This document shows, piece after piece, positions 47,786 to 60,019 of a stretch of 64,000 nucleotides of DNA (position 1 is its first letter; the number at the start of each line of letters is the position of its first letter). The DNA is from Nymphaea colorata (taxonomy: Eukaryota; Streptophyta; Magnoliopsida; Nymphaeales; Nymphaeaceae), in assembly GCF_008831285.2 (NCBI RefSeq), contig NC_045141.1:12944106-13008105 (forward strand), written 5' to 3'. The position numbers were made by a program, and so were the translations under genes. Below the pieces are notes generated by a model. The model did no database searches and had not been told where the DNA came from. It saw only the letters and a program-made list of their open reading frames with translations.

Positions 47786-50338
47786 GTGGAGGAATGACAA
47801 CTCCTTCGCCCCTCTTTTGCGTCTGTTCAGTTAGATTCTATTGCGGCTGACATTGCTGAACGTGTTTGGGATAGAAATAGTTCTCTTAAGAGTGTAACCA
47901 GTTCGGGTTTTCGCCGGAGCTTTCTCATTTTCAGCCGCTGTTGGCTGAAGACGTTGATAGCAATTTGCCGGTGGCAAACCTGGTTCGTTCTGTAAGTTTT
48001 TGTTGTCATTATCATGTAGATTAAGGTTAGGAAAATAGTGTTCTTCAAATTGTTGACTGGTTCCTTTTACGAATGAGTTTATGGTGACTCGAATCAGGCT
48101 AGTATTCGTTTTGCGTAGTTGGTTGCAGTGTAGACGAATCTAGGTTTTCAGACTAAGTCGTCTTGCTATTTTATTTTAATTCAGAATTTGATTAATTTTA
48201 TGGTTGTTTGGAGTACTTTTCTCTTTAGGATAGAAATAAGCTTGGAATTAGTATATAGGTTCAAGCCGACTGTAAATAAATGTTTGCGGTTTTCTCATAT
48301 TTTAAATATTGTTGGATGCATAGCTTCATAAATATTATGTTGGGTGTTCTGCAAATAAAAAGTTTGTGGTAATTGGATTGAAACAATGAGGTCACCAAAC
48401 TCCGTTCCACTTTTCTCATTTGGTTCTGTAATTTCAGCAATACAGCAATAGGATAATGTCAAAAATCAAATGGGAAAAATGAGCGATAACCATATGGTAC
48501 GCCGGTTTGGCCAGCGTACCCGTACCGGTGCGCCGGTACGGCAAAACCGGTACGCTGGTACGTGGTGGTGGTACGTTTGGATCTGGTTCCGGGTCGGAAC
48601 CAGATTCAAACCATATGACTTTCGAAAAAAACCCCGACGCTCGTCTTCTCCCTCTCGATTTTGTTTGTTCTTTCGGCGGCGGGTGCTTGGGTTCGCTAGC
48701 GACTTTGGGGAGCGGCTGGCGACGGACGGTATCTTTATTAGGCAGTTTTTAGGGTTGCTGCTACTGTTGGGGGTTTGACAGTTTGGGCAGCTGCCGTCGG
48801 ACGTCCGGCGGGAGCTTGGCAGCGGCTGGCGATTGGCGACGGGCAGCGAGTCATCGACGATAGGTTTGGTACATCTAATGGCTGCCTAATATGCAAAATT
48901 TCTATACGATTTTGGCTGTTTTTAGGGTTACCTCAATTTTTTGGGGGGTTGACAGCTTGTGCACATGTGTAATGGGGTCTGATTTTTGTTGGATCCCTGT
49001 GGGATATTGTGTGAAATTCGATCTTGAGCTTGTCCGACCTTGAGCTTGAATCATCTCAGCCAAAGATACCCAAATCCTCCTTCGTTGGTGGAACTGCACT
49101 GGTTTACTGACCATTACCGCATAGTGACTATGTAACTGGCTCCCTGTTCATGCCATCTCAATTTCCTGCTCCATGTTCATGCCGTGTTTTGTTGGTTTTC
49201 TCTCTTCTGTGAAAACTGAAAACTGTAATTTGCAATGCTCGAAATTTACTAAATGAGACTGTTCATGCCGTGTTCTGTGAAGACTATAAGTCTGTAACTT
49301 GCAATGCGCTTGTCGAGTGGTTTTGCATATGCCCTTCAGCCTTGTCGAGTTATATTTAATTTGATTATAACTTATAAGTTATAAGTTATGCACTATGCAG
49401 CTTACGATTATTGTCAGCATTTTTTTTTTTATGACTTATGAGATTATCTATGAGACTGTATGAAAGGAACGTCTTAATGTGATGATGTGATGATATCATT
49501 TGTTAAATTGTGTGGTTTGTTACTTTGATTGATATCATTTCGATATATTTGGAATTTTGTTTTATTTATGCATGACTGTGCATATAACTATGGAACTACT
49601 AAGTATCAATACATGGATGATTCAAAAGAATATGAGTTGTCCATTTCTGAAGAAGGTAACAATGATGAGACATGATTGAACAATTGTCTAGAAGAAATAT
49701 TGAAACATTGCTAGAAACTTGTTGATATTTTCATTGAGGAGTCCATTTGTTGTAACTTTTGTTAGATGTGCAGATTTCGTTGTTTTTATATATTGTTATT
49801 CACTTGAGTACTTGTTAATTTGGTTGATATTGTTATCTAAATCTTGGTTTTCTAGTTTTGGCTGTTCATCTGTGAATGTTAATATTGTGCAACCATGGAG
49901 GATTTGGTTTAATTTTATATTAGGACAGATTTATTTTAAGTGATTTTTTGCATGTACAAGGTTTTGCTAAGATTAGTCGATTTGGGGATGACCTCACATC
50001 TATTTGAGTTGCTTTCAGTATGATTTCGTGATTGTGTATATAACTTGTTTTATCTTGCACATACAGCTTATTGTGGTTTGCATGCACTTCCATCATGATT
50101 AATGGGAGTTCAATTTATTTTTTGTATTGTTGTTTACTTATATATTTGTTATTTTACTTACTTTTTTTTTTAATTTTTTCATTATTTTTATGTTTGGATA
50201 TTATATATTTCATAATTTTGAACTTGAAAGTTGAAGCTTACACTTCAATGCCTTGCCTGATGATAGGCTTAATGCTCACTTCGCCTCATTGCATTTAACA
50301 GTATTGATAAGTGTAACGGAGAGGGCGAGGGAGAGAGC
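47620..50338 (+). other. EBP2: Probable 5' UTR exon and 5' UTR intron of EBP2
   Basis: A pyrimidine-rich leader-like segment (about 47620-47991, with a CT microsatellite at 47737-47783) ends at a consensus donor GTAAGT at 47992. An acceptor CAG at 50298-50300 lies 38 bp before the EBP2 start codon. This suggests a non-coding first exon and a 2.3-kb leader intron. It is inference from splice signals and position only; the leader could belong to another transcript. Confidence 0.4.
48480..48970. repeat. GC-rich island with GGTACG palindromic words
   Basis: A clear rise in GC within an AT-rich region. 48500-48560 is dense in CGTACCGGTGCGCCGGTACG-like near-palindromes, and 48780-48860 is rich in CGGCTGGCGA words. 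It looks like an inserted element or gene scrap; no family recognised. Confidence 0.4.
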
Positions 50339-50402
50339 ATGGCAACTGGTCCTCTGTTGAAGAAGGTGGCGACCAGAAAGAAGACTAAGAAGAGCTCTAA
50401 GG

Positions 50403-50481
<79 letters not shown>

Positions 50482-53333
50482 TTTCCTTTGTTTGATGGTA
50501 CTGGAGTGACATTTTTTCAGTGTATTGTAAAGTGTAAACTAAACTGATTAGTAGTAATTCCTCCAATGCCCTCGTTTTTACCTGTTGCTTACCCTGATTT
50601 TATTAATATTGAAGATATTCACTATGTTTAATTGTTCTTATTTTATCATTATGTATGTTGGGAAGAGCAATCCACATAGATGCTTGATGGAAGCTTTTGA
50701 GTAGGAAAATGTTTCTGTTCTGTGATTGATATGTGTTGCACTTGCACCTGTATTATGCAGACTAAGTGTTTGTTGAATATGCTCATGGTAGATCTGGTTC
50801 GCTATTTTAATATAGTTATGGCATCCATGCTTACTATTATGTTGTCATGACTTAGTTTTTGGACTTGTGATATCTTTTCTACAACTTTTTGTGTCTTCTA
50901 ATAGATCTTCAGAAGACTGACTTTTTGGTGCTTTAGTCCTTTCGCCTTGGCCAACGTCTCTGTTCATTGTACTCTCGTACATTTCTTATTTTCCAATAGT
51001 TTTCTCCACCCTCTTTTTTTGTAGCCTAAGAAGCTTCATCCATGGGTGAATCCCCCTTCTAAATACTATTGTGATGAGATGGAAGGTTGCCCCCTGGACA
51101 AGTGGGTCTGCCTAATGGCCCTAATCTATGCGAAGATGGGTATAGTGGGATAAGTTGCCTAATCTATACAAAGAAAGGTGTAGTGGGATGGGTTGGGTGT
51201 ATTGTTATATTGCAATGTGTGGAGAATTTCTAACGTACTTTGTACAAGTTTAAATGAAGTTTTGATATTCACTTTTCCAAGCTGATACCTTAACTCTTCT
51301 ACATAGTTTCTGCTAATGCAACTATTATGTCTATGTTCCTTTTTCTGTTAGTTATTCTTGTGGAACCTGTAGTTTGACGTGCACAAGGGTTGATCTGGCA
51401 CCTTCGTGCCTTTTCTGGCTCTTCTTCTATCAGCTTGTAGGCTGTCCGTTGGTGTGCCATCTCTGGATACAAAAGTTACTTTACTTGGTCGAATGATTCT
51501 TAACCACCTATGAGACCAATGTCTACATTCAAATCTCAACAGCCTTTCCTGCACCAGCAGATCAGATAGACTCTACATCCTATCCTTGTTCAGCTCCCTT
51601 TTTCCATTTGGAGAACGAGATGGTACCACCATAATGAGTGATTCATTGGAATATAATAAGAGGACCCCAACTATTTTGAAGGCTTCTAGCTTCATGATAT
51701 TTTCAACTTATAAATTTAACTAATTTTAACTTTTGGACCTTATGGATTGAAGTTCCTAGGTTCGATGATGTTTGATTTTCTACTTTTGGTATCTTTGTTG
51801 TATTTACTTGTTTGGGATCATGTCTTAAAGTGTCCTATGGTTTGGGGCCAGTGTTAGGTAGTGGAAGTCATCCTAGTTTCTTTGTACTCTCATGGTCGGA
51901 TATTTTGGATGACTTTAATACCATCTTCCAGGTTGTCTAAAGTTGATATATTTTACCTAAAACGGAAAACCAATGATAATGTAACTAAAACATGAATGAT
52001 GAAATGGCGATATTGGATAGGCTTACATACCCTGTTAAAGAAGATTCTGTATTGGATTGTGTAGGCTTATCTTTTGTGGAAGTCTGGCTGTATGTGTTTC
52101 AAAGGACTACTCTTTGAAGATTTTGACGAAAGGAGAACTTCTCATAGTTTTGGAGAATTCTCGGGCTTTATGGCTTATGCTACTGTAAGAGCATATCAGT
52201 TGTCCTCTAATGACATGCATTTAAAGAGGCAACAGGAGAAGGTGTGACTGTAGGGTTGTAAATTGTCCATCTCTACTTTTCCGAGCTTCTATATGCAGTT
52301 GGATGTTGAGAAGAATAGAAAAACTATTTTATTGAGTAAAAGTTTTGTTTATTATCTCCTTGCATTAAGAATTTTATGTGCCATAACCAATTTTCTCCTC
52401 CATGTCTTCCTAAATTTTTATCAGCTCGGGAGGGTACAGCCTGAAGAAAAGCAACTCTTGTTTAACGAGGAAGAAATGGAAGATGAATTCGCTTCAGAAG
52501 AATCTGAAGAAGAAAAAAGAGACGAGGAACCAGAAGAAGAAATAGATGATGAGGATGAAGATGATGATGAAGATGAAAGATTGATTGAGCCCAGCAAGGA
52601 AGCTATCTATGATGCTGAAGGTCTCCGTTCTAAGCTTGCTGATATCTCTTGGCCTGAAAATGTGGACTGGATACACAAACTTTGCATTGATTTTGACCCT
52701 GGGCAAGAGATAGATGTAAATGATGACCTGACTCGGGAGCTAGCTTTCTATACACAGGCATTGGAAGGAACAAAGCAGGCATTTGAAAAACTGCAGTCCA
52801 TGGGAATTCCCTTCCTCAGGCCTCCAGACTACTATGCTGAGATGGTGAAGAGCGACTCTCACATGGTTAAGGTGAAGGGCAAGCTCCTGATGGAAAAGAA
52901 GAAGTTGGAAGAAGCTGAAGAGCGAAGGAAAGCAAGGGAGGCAAAACGAATAGCCAAGGAAGTCCAGGCACAGAAGCTGAAGGAGAAAGCCAAGCAAAAG
53001 AAAGAGGAGATTGAATCAGTAAAGAAGTGGAGGAAACAGAGGCAGCGTAGCGGGTTCTCTGGAGGGAAAGATGAGATGAATTTCGATGAAGGTCCAAAAA
53101 AGCCATTTGCGAGGACGAATAAATTGAGGCGTGGGGTGGCTGCTGGTGATAGAGCGGGTGGTCATGGAAGGAAAGGTAAACCTGGAAAGAACAGAGAAAT
53201 GAGGAATGCCAAGTACGGCTTTGGAGGAGGGAAAGGTAAGAAGAGACAGAACACTGCAGAAACAACTAATGATCTCAGGGGCTTTAACCAGGGTGATGCT
53301 AAACGAAGTAAGAAAAGGAGACAGCAGCACTAG
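50339..53333 (+). CDS. EBP2: rRNA-processing protein EBP2 homologue
   Basis: Nucleolar factor needed for 27S pre-rRNA processing and 60S ribosome assembly. Exon 1 (50339-50401) encodes 21 residues with a Lys/Arg-rich end (KKVATRKKTKKSSK). Exon 2 (52425-53333) supplies the other 302, giving 323 in total. The junction is phase 0 between donor GTCTCT and acceptor TTATCAG. The order is as in the family: an acidic Glu/Asp stretch (about residues 33-72), then ISWPENVDW, the conserved ELAFYTQALEGTKQAFEKL and PFLRPPDYYAEMVKSDSHM blocks (about 125-170), a long basic coiled-coil (about 175-235) ending VKKWRKQRQRSGFS, and a Gly/Lys-rich tail with KRQNTAETTND. The open frame starting at 52263 includes intron sequence, so I reject that start. 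Exon 1 is assigned from its composition, phase and position. Confidence 0.9.
50402..52424 (+). other. EBP2 coding-region intron (2.0 kb)
   Basis: AT-rich, ends in a pyrimidine-rich TTTTTATCAG. Apart from the microsatellite at its start nothing is recognised. Confidence 0.7.
50404..50480. repeat. (CT)n(TA)n microsatellite touching a splice donor
   Basis: The EBP2 intron begins GTCTCTCT. CT units run to about 50423 and TA units to 50480, so the repeat forms the 5' splice site downstream of GT. Confidence 0.95.
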
Positions 53334-55491
53334 TTCATCTGTAGTTTATATCTTTATGTCAACAAATTTTCGTCTAGGTTTTTCATATTTTAGCATGGCA
53401 AGGATTTACAGTGCATGAAGTTTTTTATTCTCTTATTCCAAAGTCACTCGCCATCTTCTTTGCCTTCTTAATTCGTTTTATACTGCATCCTCGACGTGGG
53501 CGTCCAGGACACTTCTCTGCCAACTTACCGGAGCATTCTCTAGCGTCCCATTTTGAGAGCCTTTGGCGAATCAAAGAAAATTTCTTATGATGTGAAAATT
53601 TTCTAAAGGTATTTTCGTCATTGTGGGAAAATTATGTAAATGTTTCTGGGGTTCGAATGATCTAAGTGCTCCGGAAAATCAGGTTTTAATGAACTAATTT
53701 TTGTTGAATAAAGCCATTTTATTTACATCCCTATTTGACGTCCCTTGAGCTTGATAAGTGGTAAAGCTCGTGAGCCTTTATGGAATTTTCTGCTTATGCA
53801 TTTAATAATATTCGTTGGAGGTGTTTTTGAAGCAGGTAGAGTTTGAGGTTCAGACGATGACGCATTGTTCAAATATAAAAGTGCTACAAAACTTATGCGT
53901 CATTTCTTCCCTTTGTTCTTTATCTTCCACATCCGCATCATAAGTTACCACTCCGATGCAAACTCTTCTCAGACAGGGTCCTGTCTTTTTGATTAATTAA
54001 GAATGGATGAATACAAAAGCTGTATAGCCGGTATTACCATTTGGGTGATTGGGAGACCGAATCCTTCCTCCCTTTCCTTCTATCTTCAGAGTTTAGTGCT
54101 GCTTCAAGTGAGTTTGTGGTACACTGTCAACTATGTCGCACTACCATTATTTGCAGCATGGAAGAGTAGTGTCCACAGAAACTGACAGTGACTTGCCAGC
54201 TTGATCCGCTAAGCTACACCCCTTTGAACCCAGTGTTACTGTTCATTTAGGGCTGGTGGTGGGGATTCCATATGAGATAATGACTGCCAAGCCTAGTTAT
54301 CTCCCATGAAGCTCTTTGAATTAGCCATGGTTAAACCAGAGAAAGCAGTCATTCTGGACCTTAGCAATATCCTGGTCGATCACCGTCAAGCACCTTAAGA
54401 GGACAAAAAAGTACAAGCAGAAGCGAGGCTGTCAAAGTGTTGAGTTTCGTCTTACAGTGTAACATTATGCTTTGAAGGTGTTTGTTGGTTCAAGTTCTGA
54501 TGGAAATAGATCAATGGAAGCTGACCCACTTAGTGTCAAACCAAAATTCAAGCTGAAGGTGATATGCTCTTGTTTTAACTGGTTCGTTCCTTCAAGGCTT
54601 GCGCACCACACACATTCAATGGGCTTTCATCCGAGGCTCGTTTTCCGTGCCTAACAAATGGCGTTGAGGAAGAGGTATTCAGCATTCTGAGAGTCCAATT
54701 GATTCAATTCGTTCATTCTTTGGTAGGTTAAAACAACTTTGGCTGCGTAAGTTTTATATTGTTTGTGGGCCGCATTCAATCTGCAACTGATATGCATGAT
54801 ATTTAGTTAAGCTTCTTTTTTTCCTATTTGGTTGGATCAATCTTAATATAATCTCAACAAGAGTTCCGTATTTTATTTTTTTTCATAATTAGTGTGAGGT
54901 TGAAACTTTTGATAGAGCAGGTTATTTGTTATGTCATTCTTCTACTGTCATACGTAAAAAATGAAAAACAACATTTGCGGGTTGCCATATTTTACCTGTG
55001 ATGGTGAAATGACAAATACTCTCTACTTTTTGTGGAACCCTTTGAATTATTATGAAACTAGTGATCAATGATCTTTTATGCAAGTAACAAGTACATCTTT
55101 TACTTAAAAATTAAATACAGAAAACGTATATTTTCTTATGCTTGACAGTAAAAATTATATATATATATATACCCACACACACGTTCCAAACAATAGCCAC
55201 TCAAAAATCACGTAAATTTTACAATTGCAATAAAAAATTGTTCGGAATTTCAAAAATTCCCATTTTGCCTGTTATCGTGTATCTTGTTGTCCTTAAAAAA
55301 TTAAGGGTCCTTTTGCGAAATATTCGACCATTGACGGTTTCTGCGTGACCTTCACGCACTTGTTGTAAAGCTCCGTCGGGTTGTCCAAAACCAGGCGAAA
55401 CCGAACCGAAAATATTAACATGGCATAAGCATTTAAGTCTATTTTCTTTTGACATCTGTGATTCTTTGTCTTCTGCAACGCGTCGCCGGCC

Positions 55492-55522
<31 letters not shown>

Positions 55523-55538
55523 GGGAGAGGGAGAGGAG
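53334..55538. other. Intergenic region between EBP2 and UFC1
   Basis: Holds the EBP2 3' UTR at its left end and the UFC1 promoter and leader at its right end, with a GA microsatellite at 55492-55517 just before the UFC1 start codon. Small open frames around 54000-54650 have no recognisable similarity. Confidence 0.5.
55492..55517. repeat. (GA)n microsatellite in the UFC1 leader
   Basis: About a dozen GA units in the probable 5' UTR, 20-45 nt upstream of the start codon. Confidence 0.9.
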
Positions 55539-57388
55539 ATGGAGGGGTGGGATACGAAGACGAAGACGACGCTGACGAAGATACCGCTGCTGACGGTGAA
55601 GGCGGGGCCGAGGGACGGGGCGGCGTGGACGGAGCGGCTGAAGGAGGAGTACAAGGCCCTCATCGCCTACATGACCATGAACAAGTCCAACGACAACGAC
55701 TGGTTCAGGATCACCGGCAGCCCCGACGGAACTCGCTGGACCGGCAAGTGCTGGTACGTTCACAATCTCCTCAAGTACGAGTTTGACCTCCAGTTTGACA
55801 TCCCCGTCACTTACCCAGCCACCGCCCCCGAGATTGAGCTTCCCCAGCTCGACGGCAAAACTGCCAAGGTTAACCTTCGATACCCCATTCGTCTCGTTCA
55901 TTCGTTCTTTCTTTCTTTCATTCATTCATTCGTTCGTTCGTTCGTTCTTTCTTTCTTAATCTTCTTCTTTTATTTGATAATTTTTTCTTCCTTGTGTTTG
56001 GATTTCACTTATTTCTTTCTTTCTGTTTCCTAATTTCTTCTTCTGTTTGGTCATGTTTTTCCTTTTTTTTTTTGAATTTCGCTTGTTTCCTTTGCTGCAG
56101 ATGTATCGAGGAGGGAAGATTTGTCTTACTGTGCATTTCAAGCCGCTGTGGGCGAAAAATTGGTAATCGTCTTTCCCTTCTCCTGTTTCACATTCTGGTA
56201 GTCGTTGTTTAATTTAGCCTTCTTACTGGATTTACCGTTTTTGGTTCGTTTGGTATCATGGGTTTGAAATTTGACTATTTGGCGTGAAAAAGAGTGGGGG
56301 ATTTGGTGGAATGAAAATCTCTCCTTTGGTTAATCATCCTGAACTGATGTATACCCAGGAGGGGAATTTAGAAGAAGCGGATGCTTCTCTTTCTGTCAGG
56401 AGTTTTTGGAATTGCATAGATTCCATGTTGTTGCTTTCGATTGTTTAATGTGGTTTTCTCATATTTATGGAAGCTACATGGTTTTCTTCATTATGCTTTT
56501 GGTAAGATTAAGAGAGGATCGGTTGATCTTCATGGTGGATCCCGGTGTAACACCATTGATCTGGTAAGCGTATGGGGAAGAGGATTTAGTGGGTTTTAAC
56601 TTCTACATCAAAATTCTATGTTTTGGCAAATAGAAAATTTAGGGAGTTTACTTGATTGTCCGTGACTTTGGTTGTGAACAAGTGTCTTTTAGAAGTAGGT
56701 TCTGTGATAAAATGTTACGCCGGCTATGAGGTTCTCTAAGATGACCGGTTAAGCTGGTTTGAGAAAGTTGCTCAAAGCCTCAAACAACAACTAATGGCTG
56801 TAACCAGCACCTTAAGAATCTGCTCAGGTCATCATAAGTGTGCCGAAAGCATTGCTTACAGAGGATGATGTATAATAATCTCTCTATACCTATCTGAGCC
56901 TGTAATGAGAATGATGACAACTAACAAACGATGTTCTATCATGCTGAACCAATTGGTGCTAAGATGCAATGCTTAACAACTATGTTTGCTTAAATGTTTT
57001 TTCTCCCAAAAACTTCTGTTTTTATTGTCCTACTGTCTCCGACAAGAATCCAAATAATTTTTTGATGGAAAGATTTTAAGTCAACATAATGAATGTTGTT
57101 TTTTGTCCCTCAGCTTGTTCTATTGCTTGGTTCTCCTCTCCATGGTCCTATTTGAAGCAATAACAGTAATTGTTCTAGTTGTAAGGAGGAACTCCTAGTT
57201 ACGGGTAAAGATTGGGACCCTTCTCTTTTTTTAACTTAGGTGTGCATGTCTTTTGCAGCCCAAGGTTTGGAATTGCGCATGCTCTCTGCTTGGGTCTTGC
57301 TCCTTGGCTCGCAGCTGAGGTCCCTAACCTTGTTGAGACTGGCATGGTAAAACACAAGGATGATACAGCTCCTTCCATCGCTGCTTAG
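55539..57388 (+). CDS. UFC1: UFM1-conjugating enzyme 1 (UFC1)
   Basis: E2 enzyme of the UFMylation pathway: it takes UFM1 from the UBA5 E1 and works with the UFL1 E3, chiefly on ER-bound ribosomes. Exons 55539-55868, 56101-56162 and 57259-57388 join in frame to 173 residues (human 167). Diagnostic blocks are [61 protein letters not shown] and, across the first junction, [20 protein letters not shown]. The catalytic cysteine is residue 118 in GGKICLT. The chain ends with [22 protein letters not shown]-like sequence, here with N for D, and a short tail ending APSIAA. The start is the ATG just after a GA microsatellite; the longer open frame from 55449 reads through that repeat. AATAAA at 57437-57442, about 50 nt past the stop, may be the poly(A) signal. 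Exon 1 is much GC-richer than its surroundings. Confidence 0.95.
55898..55955. repeat. Tetranucleotide TTCN repeat
   Basis: Runs of TTCA, TTCG and TTCT units in UFC1 intron 1, starting about 30 nt after the donor. Confidence 0.85.
56163..57258 (+). other. UFC1 intron 2 (1.1 kb)
   Basis: GTAATC donor and TTTTGCAG acceptor; splits the Cys codon that follows KN. No element recognised inside. Confidence 0.8.
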
Positions 57389-60019
57389 ACTGTTGTATTT
57401 CCCAATTAGTCATCTCAATTTTTATGTCAAAAATTGAATAAAACCAATTTGGATGCCATCATCAAACAGATCCTCTAATGTACCATAAACAGTTTAAATT
57501 TGGTATGCTATACTTATGTTTAAGGCTTTCATAGTTTCATTGATCTTTTTCTTTTCCTTGGTTGGCTGCTTTGAATTAATAGTGGTTATTTTTTAGGAGC
57601 TGTTCAAATGGTATCCCTCTCTGTTTTGGTTCGACTTCAGCTCTGGATGCTAGTGTGCTTCCAATTTCTTTAAGTACTCCTTGTTAGAGGTTATGTCATC
57701 TTGCAACAGTGGCCCATCCATTTACAATGAAATTATCTTTTTTAACCCTTCTCTTGGCATTTGATTAAGTTCCATAAAGATACTTTAAAAAAGATTATAG
57801 TTCTCTGCTCAATGCCTGTACTAGCCCTCAAGGATCCGAACTCTTCGTGACCATTCCTCCATAGAGACCTTACCTTGCTTTTCTTTTGCACATTCTTCCA
57901 ACACCTTCCATCATTTAAATATTTTTGCTCAATTTTGTCTTGATGTAAAAAACTTTAAAATGCAGTTGTTGCTTCATGTTTGTATGCCAGAGATCTGATG
58001 AACTTTGTCACCAGATTTTGCTGTTACTTCCTTCCCATGTCAACTACTTCTTTGGGCATGCCTTGAGTTTATTAAAAATATACCCAACAAGAGATCCTAT
58101 GGATGGTTCCATTTGTTTTCATTCTTTCTGTTTGTCTATTGGATTAGAATTCCTTGAGGATGCCTGTCAAAAATTTGTTTTGCTTACCCAATAGATGTGA
58201 CGTCACCCCTCCTGGAAAAGTCGGTCTCTGGCCAATTTTCTTCGTGAAAAGTTTGGCGAAACAGACCCTAGTGTGTAATGTTCCATTTTCTTATTTGTGA
58301 CGTTTGCTCCCATCATTGAGGATTAGTGCTTGAAATTTGATGCGAGAAATGCATGGCTTTCTGGATGTATCTTCATATTCTGCTTCTCAAAGTGGAACCA
58401 TTGGTGAGAACGTTTCTTTCTGCGAATGTTATGGCTGAAGCAGTGCAGTCACATGTACTTAGGTAGCTAACTTGGTGGTGTGAGGTGCAACATGAATGTC
58501 CCAACTCCCAAGTTGGATGTGTAAATATGAAACTCGCGAGGAGTTCGGGAGCTCGTTGCAGGATGAGACTTCCGTAAGATTTTTAGTCGAAGGATCTCAT
58601 TTAGGCTTTAAATTTGATCAGAATTATTTTTAGTGAGTCCGCAAGTAATACGGCTTCTTTCGTCACGTCTGGGCGGAGAGCAAAGATCTGGAGTGACTGA
58701 TTTGGCAGAACAACGCAAAATCTAATGAAATATCACTCATTAGTTTTTTTTTTTTTTTTTCTTGCTTTGAACTTTGTGAAATATCTCAGGATACGTGGTT
58801 TCACAATCAGCAATCTGAGGTGGTTTTCGTTGACAAATCCATCCATAAACATTTGCATGTTTAGACATATTGCTGTTGCAGACAAGGATACGAACAACAT
58901 GCACATACATTAAGACCCGGAACAAAGTAAAGGACTTGCTCGGCATCCTGGCTTCTTCCAGGTCGGGGGTTCCAATTCGTAAGCTTTCTAATTTTCTTTT
59001 GTACCGATCTGTTCTGAAGCTGTCGAACAGAGTTCATCTCCTAAGCAAGAGGTGCGGATGGCTCAGAGATGCTGAGATTGAAGGTGGCAGATGTACTGCC
59101 AAACTAGGGATCTGGAGCTGCAGCCACCGTCTGGAATCTATCGATCTTTGGCCTTTTTGCCTTTCGAGAGAATCTAAAATCATGTTGAAATGCATTTCTT
59201 TCGATCAATGAAAATTGCCTCCTAGGAGGAGTCGAGGTCCTATCAGGAGTGAAAATCACATCATGGGACTTGTTACGTCTCAACGGAGAAGATTAAATTC
59301 ATTCTTAAAAAGAATCATTGAGGAGAGCTGAGACTGGATTTCGCCATAAAAATGGCATGACTCTGGAAAATAGAAATTGATTAGTTCTGGTTGCATTAGG
59401 TCACACTTGTTTTGCTTTCGTTGTTTGTTACACATCTAAGAGAATCTGAAAATTTGATCGCAAAATATGACAATACTTTGACAGGAAACTTTATGAAACG
59501 GAGGAAGCAAAAGACATCTTCATTTTGCATGTTTTGAACATTGTCAGCAGTTAAGCTACTGTCTGTAACTAATCCTAGATGCACCAAAAAAAAAAAATGG
59601 AAAAGAACAGGACGGCACCGTACAAGATTTCCTAAAAGAACATATTATTAAAATAACAATGCCACTAGGCAGTAGAGACCAGGAAAAAAAATAAATATTT
59701 ATACAATAAAATATACACGAGCTGGCCTTATTGCTATGGCAGATACAAGGAAATTTTCACTTGTTACACCCACGACTGGGATATATGACTATTATCCGTA
59801 ATCTTAAGCTGGAAAAAGAAGCCACCAAAGGATCTGCTTGAATTGCGAGTAATTGAGATGCCAAAAAACCTCCTTTACCTTCCCCATTCGTGATCTCATG
59901 AGCCAAAATTTGAAACTCAAGCAACCAATTGCTTCCAAATGTAGGGAAAATTGACTGCTGGCAACCAATTTAACATGCTAGCTAGAAGCTGAATAGCTAC
60001 ACTTGATCCAGAAAGTAGT
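57389..60019. other. Region between convergent UFC1 and KEA3
   Basis: Should contain the two 3' UTRs. A T run at 58744-58760 is the only simple feature. Small open frames show no recognisable similarity. Confidence 0.5.

Noticed and set aside
47528-47850. Overlapping open frames with Arg/Glu or Ser/Leu runs
   Set aside because: They arise from the CT microsatellite at 47737-47783 and match no protein family.
50276-50566. Minus-strand open frame with a long Ile/Tyr run
   Set aside because: It is a translation of the TA microsatellite at 50424-50480.
52263-52424. N-terminal 54 codons of the long EBP2 open frame
   Set aside because: This stretch is hydrophobic and unlike EBP2, and it lies before a good acceptor at 52424. 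The basic exon at 50339-50401 fits the protein start in phase.
55449-55538. Longer UFC1 start at 55449
   Set aside because: It would translate the GA microsatellite as an Arg/Glu run. The ATG at 55539 gives the normal UFC1 length.
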